A DNA stretch of 38,097 nt from Nitrospirota bacterium (GCA_027314645.1 DAHVAL010000018.1:1-38097), one strand, 5' to 3'. Counted from the stretch's first letter, positions 8,680-17,551 are shown. Translations and numbers: made by a program. The notes: generated from the letters alone by a model not told the origin.

Positions 8680-10058
8680 GACTCCTCCTCTGAAACCGGC
8701 CTCACCTTGAGGGTGAGTCCCGAGATTCCATAAACGACGACGCGTTCGCCTTCCTTGACGGGAACGGGAGACGAGGCCCACCATATTTCGCTGTGCAGTT
8801 TGACCCGGCCTATTTTTCCGAAGCTTTCGAGCGCGGTGCCCGTTTCTCCTCCCATGGCGGGCGCGCCGGTGATGACGGGCCTGAGCCGGGCCCTGAGCGC
8901 CATCCCGAGAATCCCGAGGAAGAACATTGAGAAAAGAACGGTGAAGAGGAGGATCACTCCTATGGGAGTGTGGAAAGGAGGGGCGCCTTCTCCCGGAGGA
9001 GCCTGGAAAAAAAGGAGGGAGCCAAGGAAAAAGGAAAGGATGCCCGCAACCGCCAGCCCCCCGAAGGCCCCGATCAGAACCTCCGCGATCATCAGGCTCA
9101 CCCCCAAAAGGAGAAGGAGAAGCCCGGTCATGTTGACGGGGAGGATGGTGAACGCATAGAGGGCGAGAATGAAGGAGAGGGCTCCCGCAACTCCCGGGAC
9201 GACGAACCCCGGGTGGGAGAATTCGAAGGCGATCCCGGCCACTCCAAGAAGAAAAAGGAGATAGGCCAGTTCGGGTTGTGCGAGAACTTCCAGAAGGCGG
9301 TCTTTCCAGGTCTGATGGAAGACGCGAAGCGTGGCCGGCTCGAGATGGAGCGTGATCGTGCGGCCCTTTACCCTGACGGAGCGCCCGTCGAGCACGTGCA
9401 AAAGAGTGTGCATGTCGGGGGCGAGAAAATCGACGACATGCATTTTGAGGGCCGTCTGAGCGGAAAGATTGTCGGCGGACACGACCGCACGGATCGCCCA
9501 CGATTGGTTTCGCCCGTTCATTTCCGCCAGGCTTCGGATGAAGGCCACGGCATCGTTGAGAATCTTTCGTTCCTCCGCATCGGGGGGAGGAGGGGAGGGG
9601 GTCCCCTTTTTCCGGGCCGGGCCGGGGAAAAACGGCACGCCCCCCCCGATCTGGACCGGAGTGGCCGATCCGACGTTCGTCCCTTCGGCCATGGCGGCGA
9701 GAGGGCAGGCATAAAGAATATACGTTCCTGCGCTGGCGGCCCTGGCGCCGCTTGGGGCCACATAGCCGATCACCGGCACGGAAGAGGCGAGAATATCCTT
9801 GATAATGGCCCTCATGGAACTCGACAGCCCCCCGGGTGTGTCGATTTTCAGGATGATCAAGGAGGGCGTCTTTTTTTCCGCAAGGGCGAACCACCGATGG
9901 AGGGCGGAGGAGAGAGGGGGGGTGACGTCGCCGGTCAGGGGGAACACCCATACCCGATTGGGGGCATTCGGAGGATCGGGCGAGCCGATTCCGGGATCGG
10001 GGTGGAGGAAGCCCAGAAACAAGAGGCAATAGAGCGTGAAGGAAAGACATCGGCCCAT
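8676..10058 (-). CDS. NfeD family membrane-bound serine protease (long form)
   Basis: A 460-residue full-length NfeD protein. A signal/anchor segment (1-25) precedes a ClpP-class serine protease domain with [11 protein letters not shown] and the nucleophile motif [10 protein letters not shown] (Ser109). Archaeal homologues use a Ser-Lys dyad and cut the C-terminus of their partner stomatin. About five transmembrane helices follow (near 245-380), then the C-terminal OB-fold NfeD domain ([29 protein letters not shown]). An unusual Pro/Lys-rich insertion lies after [12 protein letters not shown] (about 140-165). It forms a two-gene operon with the slipin. Protease and stomatin partner are expected to act together in membrane quality control. 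Confidence 0.95.
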   Translation of the reverse strand: MGRCLSFTLYCLLFLGFLHPDPGIGSPDPPNAPNRVWVFPLTGDVTPPLSSALHRWFALAEKKTPSLIILKIDTPGGLSSSMRAIIKDILASSVPVIGYVAPSGARAASAGTYILYACPLAAMAEGTNVGSATPVQIGGGVPFFPGPARKKGTPSPPPPDAEERKILNDAVAFIRSLAEMNGRNQSWAIRAVVSADNLSAQTALKMHVVDFLAPDMHTLLHVLDGRSVRVKGRTITLHLEPATLRVFHQTWKDRLLEVLAQPELAYLLFLLGVAGIAFEFSHPGFVVPGVAGALSFILALYAFTILPVNMTGLLLLLLGVSLMIAEVLIGAFGGLAVAGILSFFLGSLLFFQAPPGEGAPPFHTPIGVILLFTVLFSMFFLGILGMALRARLRPVITGAPAMGGETGTALESFGKIGRVKLHSEIWWASSPVPVKEGERVVVYGISGLTLKVRPVSEEES

Positions 10059-10271
10059 CGGCGATGGCCTTTCGTCAAATGGTCAGACCCTTGGGGCGGG
10101 AGGCCTTTCTATATTCTACCACGAGGATGGAAGGCCGCCGGGGACGGTGTGCGGGCAGGGACAAGAAGGGAGATGAAATTGCGGGAAGACCGATCCGGGG
10201 GCAATTTCCGCCTTCCGCGGGTGCCGAGGAACGAAGAAAGGGATCAGGGTACCGCGAAAGGGAGGGAAGGG

Positions 10272-10874
10272 TCATTTCTGTCCGGAAGATCTGGCCAGCA
10301 TGGCCGGATGGTCCAAGGCCGCGGATTTTTCCGCGGCGCGAAGAGTGTCGACGACCTCCTCCGTGGCCTTTTCGTCCGGCATTTTTGTCCGGGTGTAGGC
10401 GAAGGGATAGCGGGCCGCCTGGAACAGATCGAACATGAGTCCCAAGGCCATGCCGTCGGCCGAGAGAAGATTCGCCGTTCCGATGTAGGGGCCACCGCCG
10501 CAGGCCGGATCAAAGCTTCGGGAAATGTCGAACCAGTGGTTGCAGTCCGGATAGACCTTCCTCCCATTTTCCGGCTCCTGAAATCCCTTCACCACCATGT
10601 GCACGGTCTGGATGGTATAGACGGTGAGGCGGATCTCCGTCTTGTGCCCTTCAGGCTTCAAGAGGGCCCGGATGGTATAGTCCGGATGGTTTTTTTGGAT
10701 TTTCTCCAGGATGGCCTTGGCCTTCGACGCCTTCATGGCGACATTGACCCGGGTGGGTTTCTCGTTCGGGTTTGTCGGCGCCACCACGCATCCGCCCAGC
10801 GCGACCGCAAAGAGAAGGAGCAGCGTCGGAACGAATCCAGGAACAAAGGACGGCACAAGGTCAGATCCCCGCAT
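10272..10874 (-). CDS. lipoprotein of unknown function
   Basis: A 200-residue lipoprotein. The chosen ATG at 10874 has GGAGGG just upstream; a longer GTG-started frame from 10904 has no ribosome site. The signal peptide ends in lipobox ALGGC (Cys29). The mature part has an alpha/beta stretch (VNVAMKASKAKAILEKI, EIRLTVYTIQTVHMVVKGF) and a pair of Cys residues (DCNHWFD and PACGGGPYIG) that may form a disulphide. The residue after Cys is Val, not Asp, which points to the outer membrane if Enterobacterial sorting rules apply. It is a single gene, divergent from the NuoEF fusion. I do not recognise the family. Confidence 0.78.
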   Translation of the reverse strand: MRGSDLVPSFVPGFVPTLLLLFAVALGGCVVAPTNPNEKPTRVNVAMKASKAKAILEKIQKNHPDYTIRALLKPEGHKTEIRLTVYTIQTVHMVVKGFQEPENGRKVYPDCNHWFDISRSFDPACGGGPYIGTANLLSADGMALGLMFDLFQAARYPFAYTRTKMPDEKATEEVVDTLRAAEKSAALDHPAMLARSSGQK

Positions 10875-10933
10875 GGACCCTCCAGGTTTGGGGAGAGGTT
10901 TCACTTGAACATTGTCAGGACCGGTCCCGGTCT

Positions 10934-10963
10934 ATTATTGATGAGATGGATCGGAAATGACAA
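10934..10963 (-). promoter_or_regulatory. probable promoter of the 10874 lipoprotein gene
   Basis: Minus-strand -35 TTGTCA (10958-10963), an 18-base spacer and -10 AATAAT (10934-10939), about 55 bases upstream of the lipoprotein ATG. A GGACCGGTCC palindrome (10918-10927) lies near the predicted start point. It may regulate, but could be chance. Confidence 0.35.
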
Positions 10964-11064
10964 GTCTTACCCTTGAGACTCCCGCTCTTTGTTGAGAATG
11001 TCGGGTGAATTAGGCAAGATAAAATTTGGGAAGTGATTCGACGATCGATGGAAAAGGAGGAGAG

Positions 11065-12939
11065 ATGGAGCCTACGGATGACACAGTGCATGAGGATCTT
11101 TCCCGCATCCTCGCTGCATGGGACAACCCGGAACAGGCGGTTCTGCCGATGTTCCATTACTTCATGGAGAGAGACAGGCACATCAGCCCGGAAGCCCTGG
11201 AACACATCGGCCGATTGACCAAGGTCTCCCAATCGGAGCTTCTGGGAATCGGAACCTTTTATCAATATTTTTCTTTTCACGTCGAGGGACAGCATACCGT
11301 CCGTGTCTGTCTCACCACGCCCTGCATTTTCTGCGGTGGAAAAGGTCTTTTGGAGGCCGTCCAGAAAGAGCTGGGGGTGGGGCTCGACGAAACGACGGCG
11401 GACGGCCAGTTTACCGTCAAGCCTGCCCAATGCGTTGGGCAATGCATTGATGCTCCCGTCTTTCAGGTCGATTCCGACGTCTATCCCCGGGCGACTCCGG
11501 ATCAGGTGGCAGGCCTGTTGGCCCGCTATCGTCAAGGAACGGCCCAGCCCCAGGAGCCTGTCCCGTTCGGCCCTCCCATCGCCAACGCCCCAACCGTCTT
11601 TACGGGACTTTCGGAGGAGACGACTTTATGGATCGGCCGCTATGAGTCCAGGGACGGATATCGGGCGCTTCGGGAGGTTCTTTCCGCCAGGGATCCCGAA
11701 CGGGTCATCCGGGAGGTCGAGGCGTCCGGACTCGCCGGAAGGGGCGGCGGTGCCTTTGCGACCTCGAAAAAGCTCCAGGCGGTCCAGAAGAACAGGAAGC
11801 CGCACTACATCGTCGCCAATGCCGATGAAGGAGAGCCGGGCACCTTCAAGGACCGCTACATCATGGAGCGGGATCCCCATGCCTTCATCGAGGGGATGAT
11901 CCTTGCGGCCTACGCCATCGATGCCGAGGCCGGGTATATTTATCTGCGTGAAGAATATCCCCACTCCTATGCCATCTTGAACAAGGCCCTCGACGAAACG
12001 CGGTCCCGAGGCTTCCTCGGGCGCGATATCTTTGGCACGGGATGGACCTTCAATATTCGGGTGTATCGCGGGGGAGGGGCGTACATCTGTGGGGAGGATT
12101 CATCCCTTTTGAACAGCTTGGAGGGAAAACGCGGAATCCCCCGGAACAAGCCCCCCCGCTTAAGCGACGTCGGACTCTGGAAATCCCCCACCGATGTCCA
12201 GAATGTGGAAACCCTGGCCGCGATCCCACCCATCATGAGGAACGGGGGGCCTTGGTATCGGGCCCTTGGAGACGACAAGTCCGCGGGAACAAAGCTCTTC
12301 TGCCTCTCGGGGCATATCAACCGCCCGGGGCTTTATGAAGTGCCTCTGGGAATGACCCTCCGGGAGGTCATCGAAGATTTGGGGAGAGGGATTCCCGGAG
12401 GACGGGCGCTCAAGGCGGTTCTTCCCGCCGGTTCGGCCGGGTCCATGCTCTACCCCCCCCACCTTGACTTAAACCTCGATTATCCTTCCGTGCGCCAGGC
12501 CGGGTCCATTTTGGGAGCGGCCTCGCTCATCGTGATGGACGACTCGGTGTGCATGGTGGATCTGGCCTATTGGATGTCCGGATTTTTTCACCATGAATCC
12601 TGCGGCCAATGCACCCCCTGCAGGGACGGAACGGAGGATATCCATGAGGTCCTGCAGCGCGTCGTCATGGGGAAAGGGGAGCCGGGCCACCTCGACTTCG
12701 TGAAAAGCCTCGGGGAATACATGAAGACCGCTTCAATCTGCGGGCTGGGAACAACGGCTCCGAATGTTCCCCTGAGCTCGATCCAGCACTTCGAGGAGGA
12801 ATGGAGGGAGCATATTGTCGATCACCGGTGCCGCGCGGGTGTGTGCCCGATGACCCTGCGAAAAATCGTCGACTTCCCGATCCGCCGCTCCCGCGGATTG
12901 GTGGCGGAACTTCCGCAGTTCCATACCCACCAGCCGTAG
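11065..12939 (+). CDS. NuoE-NuoF fusion: NAD(P)H-binding flavoprotein with Fe-S clusters (HoxF/FdsGB-like)
   Basis: A 624-residue fusion. Residues 1-155 are NuoE-like with the [2Fe-2S] ligands Cys82, Cys87 (CLTTPC) and Cys123, Cys127 (CVGQC). Residues 180-600 are NuoF-like: NADH/FMN glycine loop GLAGRGGGAF (222-231), ADEGEPGTFKDR, CGEDSSLLNSLEGKRG, and the [4Fe-4S] ligands Cys513/516/519 (ESCGQCTPC) and Cys559. The end carries RCRAGVCPM (Cys589, Cys594), like the start of the extra ferredoxin domain of HydB/FdsB proteins, but it stops after about 30 residues. The same E-F fusion order occurs in HoxF; in FdsG-FdsB the two are separate genes. No hydrogenase, formate dehydrogenase or other nuo genes are adjacent, so the partner is unknown. 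ATG at 11065 follows AAAAGGAGGAGAG. A terminator follows. Confidence 0.95.
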   Translation: MEPTDDTVHEDLSRILAAWDNPEQAVLPMFHYFMERDRHISPEALEHIGRLTKVSQSELLGIGTFYQYFSFHVEGQHTVRVCLTTPCIFCGGKGLLEAVQKELGVGLDETTADGQFTVKPAQCVGQCIDAPVFQVDSDVYPRATPDQVAGLLARYRQGTAQPQEPVPFGPPIANAPTVFTGLSEETTLWIGRYESRDGYRALREVLSARDPERVIREVEASGLAGRGGGAFATSKKLQAVQKNRKPHYIVANADEGEPGTFKDRYIMERDPHAFIEGMILAAYAIDAEAGYIYLREEYPHSYAILNKALDETRSRGFLGRDIFGTGWTFNIRVYRGGGAYICGEDSSLLNSLEGKRGIPRNKPPRLSDVGLWKSPTDVQNVETLAAIPPIMRNGGPWYRALGDDKSAGTKLFCLSGHINRPGLYEVPLGMTLREVIEDLGRGIPGGRALKAVLPAGSAGSMLYPPHLDLNLDYPSVRQAGSILGAASLIVMDDSVCMVDLAYWMSGFFHHESCGQCTPCRDGTEDIHEVLQRVVMGKGEPGHLDFVKSLGEYMKTASICGLGTTAPNVPLSSIQHFEEEWREHIVDHRCRAGVCPMTLRKIVDFPIRRSRGLVAELPQFHTHQP

Positions 12940-12991
12940 CCTTCGTTTATTTGCGGAGACGCGAAAGGAGATCGGGGAGAGGGAGTGAAGG

Positions 12992-13026
12992 GGGGGCCTT
13001 GTCCGGCTTGGGCAAGGCCCCCTTTT
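12992..13026 (+). terminator. rho-independent terminator of the NuoEF gene
   Basis: GGGGGCCTTG (12992-13001) pairs perfectly with CAAGGCCCCC (13013-13022), the stem can extend inward by about three more pairs, and TTTT follows at 13023-13026. It lies 52 bases after the NuoEF stop and just before the convergent lipoprotein gene. Confidence 0.85.
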
Positions 13027-13038
13027 CGTGAGGAAGGA

Positions 13039-14640
13039 CTAGTGGTCGGAGTTCTGTGGGTTCTCCAAAAGCCTGTCGAGAGGATTTTCGTTCATGAAAA
13101 AGGAGGCGTTGTCGGAATTGGCGGTATAAATCATTTCGTTTGCCCCCATGACATAGTCGAGGGTTCCCCCTGACCCGCTGCCAAGGGGGACGGGACCGCC
13201 GGTAAGGATGAACGGGTACGACGTCCCTCCGCTGGTCACCGGGCCCATGGAAAGGGGCGAGGAGAGCGTTGCCGGCGTCGCGGTGTGGAAATCGTCTTCT
13301 CCCGGAAGGGATCCGTTCGAAAGTGTGAGATTGGGACTGATAGATGAGGTCAAGGCGCAGAGGTTGTAGGAATAGCCCCCGACAAGCGGTCCGAGTCCGT
13401 GCATCCGGAAGCCGATCAGGGAGGCGGAGCAGCCTGTGCCGTCTTCGGAGGTTCCGCTGATTCCGGCCCAGTTGGGCGTGGCCTTCTGCGTGACGAGAAC
13501 GGCGTCGAACTTTATAAGATTTCCCGAGCCGTCCTCACCCCCGGTCCGGATGCTGAATCCTTCCGAACCAGTGCCGGAGAGGAAGCCGGAGGGAAGAATG
13601 CCGGCCTTTCCCGAGAAGGAATCGGGGAATCCCCCGAGCACCAGGGAAAGAGAAACATAGTTGCCATAGATCTGCCCGGACACATTTCCGTCGCTCGAGG
13701 TGATCGCTCCGGAGAGGGAGACGGTGACGGCAGTGTCGTCGAAGATCGAGGGGGCGGCGGCGGGTCCGGAGGCCGCGGGATTGTTGGCATTGATGCCGGT
13801 GTCGGCGATCAGCCCTTGAATATGATAGGTTCCGGCGGGGATCACCGGGACGATGTTTTCCACCACATCCCCCAGATCGAGCTCAGGGGCCCAGTACTGG
13901 GAGGCCGAGACGGCCTGGAGAAGATTCATCAGTGTGGTCTGGCTGCAGGAGCTCCCGAGGGAATTCGAGACATTGGTGAGCGTTTGCAGTCCATTTGCCG
14001 TGGAGACCGCCGAGGTTCCCGTGACCATCACCCTCCCCAGACTGAAGGTATCGGGGTCCCCCGATGGCAGTGGACAGTTCGCATCCACGACCGCCATGAT
14101 CCCCGCCGCCGCGGCGAGGATGTCGTTTCGGGAGTTCGCCAAAAGGGTGGCATAGGCTGATGGGGTGAGGGAGGAGAGCTGGTTGGTGGCCGCAAGAATG
14201 GCCAGCGCCGCCGTGGTCACCTGGCTGATGGCGAGATTGGGGACACTTTGAGCGGAGAGGCTTGAAAGGGTCGCCAAGGTGTTGGCGGGGCCAAGGTAGC
14301 TCACAAGAAGGGTCGTTCCGCTTTGGGCGTTGGCATAGACCGGGGCGTTTGAGTGAGGAAAGGAAATGTTCAGGGTGAAGTTTCCCTGGGAGTCGGCCGT
14401 GGTGGTTCCAAGTATCTGGGCCCCCGCCTGATTCAAGGGAGCGAAGAGGGTCACGGAGATGGCCGCATTGGAAATGGGGGCGTCAATGGCCCGGCCGGTG
14501 ACGGCGGTCACTCCGCCGCCTCCTGCGCTCCCCCCTCCGCACGCGGAGAGCAGGAGGCAGATGACAAGAGGGAGAAGGGAGGAGATAAAGGATCGTCGGG
14601 GGGAAAGTCCGGAAATTCCGAAAAAACGGGATGAATTCAT
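13039..14640 (-). CDS. large surface/periplasmic lipoprotein, unknown function
   Basis: A 533-residue lipoprotein. The ATG at 14640 has GAGGAGAG upstream and is preferred to the upstream in-frame start at 14661. Lipobox LLSAC (Cys34) is followed by a Gly/Ser linker (GGGSAGGGG). Residues about 50-105 look like a carboxypeptidase-regulatory/CnaB-type beta sandwich (GRAIDAPISNAAISVTLF, ADSQGNFTLNI). The remainder is rich in Ser, Gly, Thr and Ala with few charges, as in surface beta proteins, and has several Cys in Gly/Ser contexts (for example GTGCSASL). Length and composition suggest an exported, possibly surface-exposed protein. Its promoter carries a perfect CRP/FNR-type palindrome, so expression may respond to energy or redox state. 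No specific family recognised. Confidence 0.85.
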   Translation of the reverse strand: MNSSRFFGISGLSPRRSFISSLLPLVICLLLSACGGGSAGGGGVTAVTGRAIDAPISNAAISVTLFAPLNQAGAQILGTTTADSQGNFTLNISFPHSNAPVYANAQSGTTLLVSYLGPANTLATLSSLSAQSVPNLAISQVTTAALAILAATNQLSSLTPSAYATLLANSRNDILAAAAGIMAVVDANCPLPSGDPDTFSLGRVMVTGTSAVSTANGLQTLTNVSNSLGSSCSQTTLMNLLQAVSASQYWAPELDLGDVVENIVPVIPAGTYHIQGLIADTGINANNPAASGPAAAPSIFDDTAVTVSLSGAITSSDGNVSGQIYGNYVSLSLVLGGFPDSFSGKAGILPSGFLSGTGSEGFSIRTGGEDGSGNLIKFDAVLVTQKATPNWAGISGTSEDGTGCSASLIGFRMHGLGPLVGGYSYNLCALTSSISPNLTLSNGSLPGEDDFHTATPATLSSPLSMGPVTSGGTSYPFILTGGPVPLGSGSGGTLDYVMGANEMIYTANSDNASFFMNENPLDRLLENPQNSDH

Positions 14641-14714
14641 GAATCTCTCCTCGATAAACATTTGTCGATTCGCCTTGGGGGCGTGGTCAAACCGGAACCA
14701 TTTTATCGGGAAGA

Positions 14715-14744
14715 ATATTAAAAAATCGTAAAAATATATGACAA
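14715..14744 (-). promoter_or_regulatory. promoter of the large lipoprotein gene
   Basis: Minus-strand -35 TTGTCA (14739-14744), an 18-base A/T-rich spacer and -10 TAATAT (14715-14720). Predicted start is near 14708, with a leader of about 68 bases. The CRP/FNR-type palindrome ends four bases upstream of the -35. Confidence 0.5.
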
Positions 14745-14748
14745 AAAT

Positions 14749-14766
14749 GTGTGATTTCGATCACAC
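14749..14766. promoter_or_regulatory. perfect CRP/FNR-family binding palindrome
   Basis: GTGTGAT (14749-14755) and ATCACAC (14760-14766) form a 7-bp perfect inverted repeat. The core TGTGA-N6-TCACA is identical to the E. coli CRP consensus half-sites and spacing. It lies in the divergent region between the large lipoprotein (-) and the CysQ-like gene (+), with its centre about 50 bases upstream of the predicted lipoprotein start point. That suggests activation of the lipoprotein gene by a CRP/FNR-type regulator, which is not encoded in this window. Confidence 0.55.
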
Positions 14767-14860
14767 TGAAGGGTCTGGATGCTGTCGGCGAATGGCGTCG
14801 TGTTCCTGCAGAAAGTGGAGTATGATGAGAACAGTTTCGTGAAGCTCCGTATGGAGGAGC

Positions 14861-14900
14861 GTTCTCTTTGTTCCCCGATGTGCGGGGAACGACAGAGAAC
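14861..14900 (+). repeat. large two-tier hairpin resembling a solitary type I-E CRISPR repeat
   Basis: Inner stem GTTCCCCG (14870-14877) with CGGGGAAC (14883-14890), loop ATGTG. Outer stem GTTCTCT (14861-14867) with AGAGAAC (14894-14900), separated from the inner stem by a small asymmetric internal loop. It lies in the leader just before the CysQ-like gene. The inner part resembles the stem of type I-E CRISPR repeats, but there is only one copy. It may be an mRNA leader structure instead. Confidence 0.5.
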
Positions 14901-14927
14901 CGCTTGGATCGTTCGGCTAGGGCAGGT

Positions 14928-15821
14928 GTGGACAAAACCTCTTGCATCAAACATCTCTCTGATCAACTGGGAAATTTCGTCGGACTCCTCCGGGAAGCCG
15001 GAACGAAAGTCCTGTCCGTCTACGAGGAAGATTTCAAGGTTGTCTTAAAGTCGGACGATTCCCCCCTGACGCTTGCGGACAGCGAATCCCACGATCTTCT
15101 CGCCGGAATGCTCCCCACCATCCTTCCCGTTCCCGTGCTGAGCGAGGAGGGTCGCCAGATTCCTCTTTCCGAGCGTGCGGCCTGGAAGGCGTTCTGGTCG
15201 ATCGACCCTTTGGACGGCACGCGGGAGTTTGTCAAGCGTTCGGGAGAATTCTGCATCAGCGTCGCCCTGGTGCTCGACGGCGTGCCGATTTTCGGAATGA
15301 TCGACATTCCTGTCGAAGACAGGATCTATTTTGGTGGAGAAGGCTTCGGAAGCTATCGGCTCCAAGGGAGGCGGGTCGAGTCGCTGAAGGGGCGGGGAAG
15401 GGAGGAGGTCCTGTCCGCCTCGGACAAGTTGGGGGCCGATGAGAATGCCGCCAAAGGAAAGGACCGGCCGTGGGTCCTCCTGGGAAGCATGTCACATCGA
15501 ACCGTGGTCCCTGATAAGATGATGAACGCGCTCGAGGCGAAGGAAACCTTCAAGAGGTGGTCCGTGGGGAGCGCCATCAAATTTTGTCGGATCGCCGAAG
15601 GGGCCGCCGATTTTTATCCCCGGTTCGGAAGAACGATGGAATGGGACACTGCGGCGGGGCAGGCGATCGTGTCAGGTATCGGGGGCGGTGTCGTGGAGAT
15701 CAAAAGCCGGAAATCCCTTCGCTACAACAAGGAGAATCTTGAGAATCCGGATTTTTTTTGCTACAGTCCCCGCTTCAAAAAGCATTTTCCGGATTTTTTC
15801 GTGTCGTCCGGAAGGGACTGA
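14928..15821 (+). CDS. cysQ: CysQ-like 3'(2'),5'-bisphosphate nucleotidase / inositol monophosphatase family
   Basis: A Mg-dependent, Li-sensitive-type phosphatase of about 297 residues. The family removes the 3'-phosphate of PAP made during sulfate assimilation. Metal-site motifs are in order: DSPLTLAD, the SEEG glutamate motif, IDPLDGTREFVKRSGEF, and near the C-terminus EWDTAAGQAIV. The frame is open from 14868, but that TTG lies inside a strong hairpin. GTG at 14928, after a weak AGGGCAGG, gives the usual family N-terminus (LREAGTKVLSVY), so it is preferred; the exact start is uncertain. No sulfate-assimilation genes are adjacent. Inositol-phosphatase activity cannot be excluded. Confidence 0.88.
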   Translation: MDKTSCIKHLSDQLGNFVGLLREAGTKVLSVYEEDFKVVLKSDDSPLTLADSESHDLLAGMLPTILPVPVLSEEGRQIPLSERAAWKAFWSIDPLDGTREFVKRSGEFCISVALVLDGVPIFGMIDIPVEDRIYFGGEGFGSYRLQGRRVESLKGRGREEVLSASDKLGADENAAKGKDRPWVLLGSMSHRTVVPDKMMNALEAKETFKRWSVGSAIKFCRIAEGAADFYPRFGRTMEWDTAAGQAIVSGIGGGVVEIKSRKSLRYNKENLENPDFFCYSPRFKKHFPDFFVSSGRD

Positions 15822-15885
15822 GAGTCGACGGAGGAGGAATCCGGGGAACGGATGATGCGGGGGAAGAATCGATCGTCCAGACGCG

Positions 15886-15971
15886 TGGTGCCGAAGGCGG
15901 GACTCGAACCCGCACGGAGTTGCCCCCACTAGACCCTGAACCTAGCGTGTCTACCATTCCACCACTTCGGC
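15886..15971 (-). tRNA. tRNA-Leu (anticodon CAG)
   Basis: An 86-base class II tRNA with encoded CCA. Acceptor GCCGAAG pairs with CTTCGGC, and the anticodon stem CTAGG/TCTAG encloses loop TTCAGGG with anticodon CAG. It has a long variable arm (GGGGGCAACTCC) as expected for Leu, and T-arm GCGGG-TTCGAGT-CCCGC. The strand is opposite to the flanking CysQ-like and fumC genes. Confidence 0.97.
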
Positions 15972-15985
15972 TTTAAAACTCAACC

Positions 15986-16014
15986 ATATTACAGATTTTT
16001 ACCGTGTCTGCCAA
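15986..16014 (-). promoter_or_regulatory. tRNA-Leu promoter
   Basis: Minus-strand -35 TTGGCA (16009-16014), a 17-base spacer and -10 TAATAT (15986-15991). The predicted start is about 8 bases before the mature tRNA 5' end. Confidence 0.65.
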
Positions 16015-16077
16015 GAGGGACGATCGAATTTACTCAAATCCCGACCCCGGGAGAACGGGAAAATCGGCCTTCACCGC

Positions 16078-16098
16078 CCCATCTCCGAAAGAGATGGG
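16078..16098 (+). other. hairpin in the fumC leader
   Basis: CCCATCTC (16078-16085) pairs perfectly with GAGATGGG (16091-16098) around loop CGAAA, ending 14 bases before the fumC ribosome-binding site (TAGGAGG at 16113-16119). There is no T-tract. It may stabilise the mRNA or block read-through; its function is not shown. Confidence 0.35.
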
Positions 16099-16129
16099 AC
16101 ACTTCATTGTCTTAGGAGGAAATCGCGCG

Positions 16130-17551
16130 ATGTCTGATCAGACCACAGGGGGAAAAATGCGGATGGAATCGGATAGCATGGGAGAGATCCCTGTTCCCTC
16201 TGATCGGTATTGGGGGGCCCAGACCGCACGATCCCTGATCTATTTCGCAATCGGGGCCGACCGGATGCCCGTTCCCGTCATCCGGGCCTTCGGCGTTCTG
16301 AAGAAGGCGTGCGCGCTCGCCAATCGGGACCTTGGCCTGATGACCCGCGAAAAGGCCGAACTGATTTCTCATGCCGCCCAGGAAATCATCGACGGACGGT
16401 TCGACGATGAGTTTCCCCTGAAGATCTGGCAGACGGGCTCGGGAACCCAGACCAACATGAATGCGAACGAAGTGATCGCGAACAGGGCGATCGAACTAGC
16501 CGGCGGAAGGCGGGGGGCGAAAAATCCGATCCATCCGAACGACGACGTGAACCGGAGCCAGTCCTCAAACGATACCTTTCCTACGGCCATGCATATCGCC
16601 GCCGCCATGGAGATCGGGGGGACGCTCCTTCCGGCGATCGATGTCCTCCGGAAGGCCCTCGCAGAAAAGGCGGGGGAGTTCAGCGAGATTGTCAAGATCG
16701 GGCGGACGCATTTGATGGATGCGGTCCCCTTGACCCTCGGACAGGAATTTTCCGGGTACGTCTCTCAACTCGATTCGGCCCGAAAATATATAGAGTCGAC
16801 GATCGGGGGGATTTACGAATTGGCCATCGGAGGTACGGCTGTCGGAACAGGGCTCAATTCCCATCCCCAGTTTGGCGAGACGGTCGCCGCCCACGTCTCC
16901 CAAATGACCGGCCACCCCTTCGTGTCGGCTCCCAACAAGTTCGCCGCCCTGGCGTCCCATGACGCGGTCGTGATGGCGAGCGGGGCCGTTCGAACGTTGG
17001 CGACCAGCCTGATGAAGATCGCCAACGACATCCGCTGGCTCGCTTCGGGTCCCCGTTGCGGCCTGGGAGAGATCTCTCTTCCGGAGAACGAACCGGGAAG
17101 CTCCATCATGCCGGGGAAGGTGAACCCCACCCAATGCGAAGCGATGACCATGGTCTGCGTTCAGGTCATGGGGAATGATACCGCCATCGGCATTGCGGGA
17201 TCTCAAGGAAATTTCGAACTCAATGTGTTCAAGCCGGTGATGATCCACAACCTCCTGGGATCCATAAGGCTCCTTTCGGAGGCCATGACCTCCTTCACCA
17301 CCCATATGGTCCGGGGGATCGCCCCCAATCGGGAACGGATCGCATCTCTTTTAAACGAGTCCCTGATGCTGGTGACGGCCCTTTCGCCGCACATCGGCTA
17401 TGACAAGGCGGCAAAAATCGCGCATGTGGCCCACAAGGACCATAAGACACTCAAGGAGGCGGGGATCGCGTTAGGCTTTGTGACGGAGGAAGAGTTCGAT
17501 CAATGGGTGAAGCCGGAACAGATGACGGGACCTTTTATCTATCATGATTAG
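16130..17551 (+). CDS. fumC: class II fumarate hydratase
   Basis: A 473-residue oxygen-stable fumarase that interconverts fumarate and L-malate in the TCA cycle as a cytoplasmic homotetramer. Signature regions are [10 protein letters not shown] (102-111), [16 protein letters not shown] (191-206) and the catalytic serine loop [13 protein letters not shown] (323-335). The N-terminal substrate-shaping YWGAQTARS is also intact. The ATG at 16130 follows TAGGAGG by about ten bases; the frame is open from 16004, but that leader has no family similarity. Length and motifs are complete. It is a single gene with a hairpin in its leader and a strong palindromic terminator immediately after the stop. Confidence 0.97.
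   Translation: MSDQTTGGKMRMESDSMGEIPVPSDRYWGAQTARSLIYFAIGADRMPVPVIRAFGVLKKACALANRDLGLMTREKAELISHAAQEIIDGRFDDEFPLKIWQTGSGTQTNMNANEVIANRAIELAGGRRGAKNPIHPNDDVNRSQSSNDTFPTAMHIAAAMEIGGTLLPAIDVLRKALAEKAGEFSEIVKIGRTHLMDAVPLTLGQEFSGYVSQLDSARKYIESTIGGIYELAIGGTAVGTGLNSHPQFGETVAAHVSQMTGHPFVSAPNKFAALASHDAVVMASGAVRTLATSLMKIANDIRWLASGPRCGLGEISLPENEPGSSIMPGKVNPTQCEAMTMVCVQVMGNDTAIGIAGSQGNFELNVFKPVMIHNLLGSIRLLSEAMTSFTTHMVRGIAPNRERIASLLNESLMLVTALSPHIGYDKAAKIAHVAHKDHKTLKEAGIALGFVTEEEFDQWVKPEQMTGPFIYHD

Noticed and set aside
8680-10050. Minus-strand frame continuing upstream of the slipin gene, making a 708-residue reading
   Set aside because: It is the out-of-frame shadow of NfeD; the Arg/Pro/Ser-rich product has no domain, and the slipin starts at its own ATG overlapping the NfeD stop.
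8970-10976. Long + strand open frame of 668 codons
   Set aside because: It lies opposite NfeD and the lipoprotein gene; the Gly/Arg/Glu-rich product is typical antisense shadow in G+C-rich DNA.
14861-14900. CRISPR array
   Set aside because: Only one repeat-like hairpin is present, with no second copy or spacer, and no cas genes are in the window.
14779-15048. 89-codon + frame overlapping the start of the CysQ-like gene
   Set aside because: It is in a different frame, runs through the hairpin and has no family resemblance.
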